A DNA stretch of 64,000 bases from contig DATGCX010000270.1 in assembly GCA_035311445.1 (NCBI GenBank), positions 1-64,000 of the forward strand, written 5' to 3'. Origin of the DNA: JAJPKK01 sp035311445. Lineage in GTDB: Bacteria; Pseudomonadota; Alphaproteobacteria; Rhizobiales; Xanthobacteraceae. A program made the position numbers and the translations under genes. The stretch's first letter is position 1, and every line of letters begins with the position of its first letter. This document shows, one piece after another, positions 63,327 through 64,000 of the stretch. A model generated the notes under the pieces. That model did no database searches. It saw nothing but the letters and a program-made list of their open reading frames with translations, and was not told the origin of the DNA.

Positions 63327-63803
63327 CTACGGGCTGCGGCGGGATGAAGTCTCCCATCCGTCGCGTCCGCGCTCCCACACGAACAGGACCTTGCCTTCGA
63401 TCCGCTGGTCGCCGGCGGGCCTGAACCCCAGGCGCTTCAACCATCGCACGGCGACCTCGCTGCCGGCGTCGGCGGTAGCGACTACCTGCCCGGCTTCGGA
63501 GGTCCGGATCATCTCCATCGCCATCAGGCCGGCGCGGTGAAATGCGAGCGGATAACGCCTGGCCTCTGGAATACTTTCTGCGGCGCCATCGTCGGGACAT
63601 GCAGCGCCGTCGTGGTTCGATGCCGGACGTACCAACTGCACGAACGCAATTGCGGGCCCTCGCGGCGGAAACGCAATGCCGCCCATGCCGATCACGCGAT
63701 CATCGACCACGGCTGTGATGGTGCGGATACGGTACGGCAAAGGCTCGCCGATGACGTGAGGCAGGTCGGCGAGAATGGTCGGACGCAGCGTTACCTTTGG
63801 CAT
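63327..63803 (-). CDS. GNAT-fold acetyltransferase in the phage block
   Basis: 158 residues from ATG 63803 (GGAGG eight bases upstream). Order of GNAT elements: RIRTITAVVDDRVIGMGGIAF, RAGLMAMEMIRT, VVATADAGSEVAVRWLKRLGFRPAG. The last is the acetyl-CoA-binding/dimer end (N/D...RWLKRLGF). The A-motif Q/RxxGxG/A is weak. Such small GNATs occur beside tail genes in prophages and may modify a phage or host protein. Its substrate is unknown. Confidence 0.75.
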   Translation of the reverse strand: MPKVTLRPTILADLPHVIGEPLPYRIRTITAVVDDRVIGMGGIAFPPRGPAIAFVQLVRPASNHDGAACPDDGAAESIPEARRYPLAFHRAGLMAMEMIRTSEAGQVVATADAGSEVAVRWLKRLGFRPAGDQRIEGKVLFVWERGRDGWETSSRRSP

Positions 63804-63856
63804 GCGCAGCGCCTCCATCGGCTCACAAGCCTCACGCCGCAACAGCTCCGAGACTT

Positions 63857-63969
63857 TCTCTCCTCCGCCTTGTGGGGAGGGGTCGGGGGTGGGGGTCGGT
63901 GGATGTGGCACTCCCGAGACGCAACGGCACGACCCCCCACCCCAGCCCTCCCCCACAAGGGGGAGGGAG
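63857..63969. repeat. Dispersed palindromic repeat, CTCTCCTCCGCC/GGGGAGGG family, third copy
   Basis: CTCCTCCGCCTTGTGGGGAGGGG and CCTCCCCCACAAGGGGGAGGGAG pair; inner GGGGTCGGGGGTGGGGG and ACCCCCCACCCC match. Closest to 18879-18990. Confidence 0.85.
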
Positions 63970-63975
63970 CCACCC

Positions 63976-64000
63976 TCACGACTTCTCGTTCGTGGCGAGC
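63976..64000 (-). CDS. Possible C-terminal end of the next phage gene
   Basis: Minus-strand reading at the window edge ends LATNEKS with TGA at 63976. Only seven codons are visible, so no family can be given; inclusion is based on the gene order of the minus-strand phage block. Confidence 0.25.

Noticed and set aside
55154..63803. Gene transfer agent cluster
   Set aside because: GTA clusters normally lack a holin plus acyltransferase cargo and have a fixed gene order not seen here; a prophage fits better.

Overview
The window is GC-rich chromosomal DNA of an alphaproteobacterium, most likely of the Bradyrhizobium/Xanthobacteraceae part of the Rhizobiales. The basis is the gene families (glnD, the aapJQMP amino-acid transporter beside metC, TRAP and Bug-type solute receptors, repeated Omp31/RopB-like barrels) and the many short palindromic repeats between genes. 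This is inference from family content, not a database match.

Layout. 1-5 kb: tail of an unidentified gene, a PlsC-like acyltransferase, a 2OG-Fe(II) oxygenase and glnD. 5-13 kb (all minus strand): an isopropylmalate-dehydrogenase-like enzyme, a DctP-DctQ-DctM TRAP transporter, an NHL-propeller protein and a TPR protein. 13-19 kb (plus): a SWIM-finger SNF2 helicase, then an overlapping acyl-CoA dehydrogenase and enoyl-CoA hydratase/isomerase pair. 19-24 kb: an accessory patch with gene fragments, two secreted proteins and a single-chain PheS-like ligase of unknown substrate, preceded by a transcription-attenuator-like leader, then tRNA-Arg(TCT). 24-30 kb: a double-barrel outer-membrane protein divergent from a two-gene RND efflux system. 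30-32 kb: a 2-hydroxyacid dehydrogenase and a 56-residue conserved small protein. 32.8-39.7 kb: an envelope operon (GT39 transferase, PAP2 phosphatase, GT2 polyprenyl-sugar synthase, LAB_N protein) running into a KdpD-like kinase, an OmpR-family regulator and a Spy/CpxP-like periplasmic protein with phased operator repeats. 40-48 kb: sulfur and amino-acid block (metC, aapJQMP, sseA, cysK). 48-55 kb: an Fe-S oxidoreductase, an M24 peptidase-like enzyme, a frameshifted and an intact Bug receptor, and an MFS transporter. 55 kb to the end: part of a prophage, with holin/lysis genes, endolysin, two acyltransferase genes that look like lysogenic-conversion cargo, two paralogous tail-fibre-like proteins and a GNAT enzyme.

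The two parts most worth attention are the PheS-like ligase with its leader (22.3-23.7 kb), where mutually exclusive terminator and antiterminator helices and a short Phe- and Arg-rich leader ORF can be read directly, and the acyltransferase/tail-fibre cassette (57.1-59.8 kb), where an approximately 145-bp leader and the 3' end of the tail gene are both duplicated. At least seven families of dispersed palindromic repeats fill the gaps between genes.
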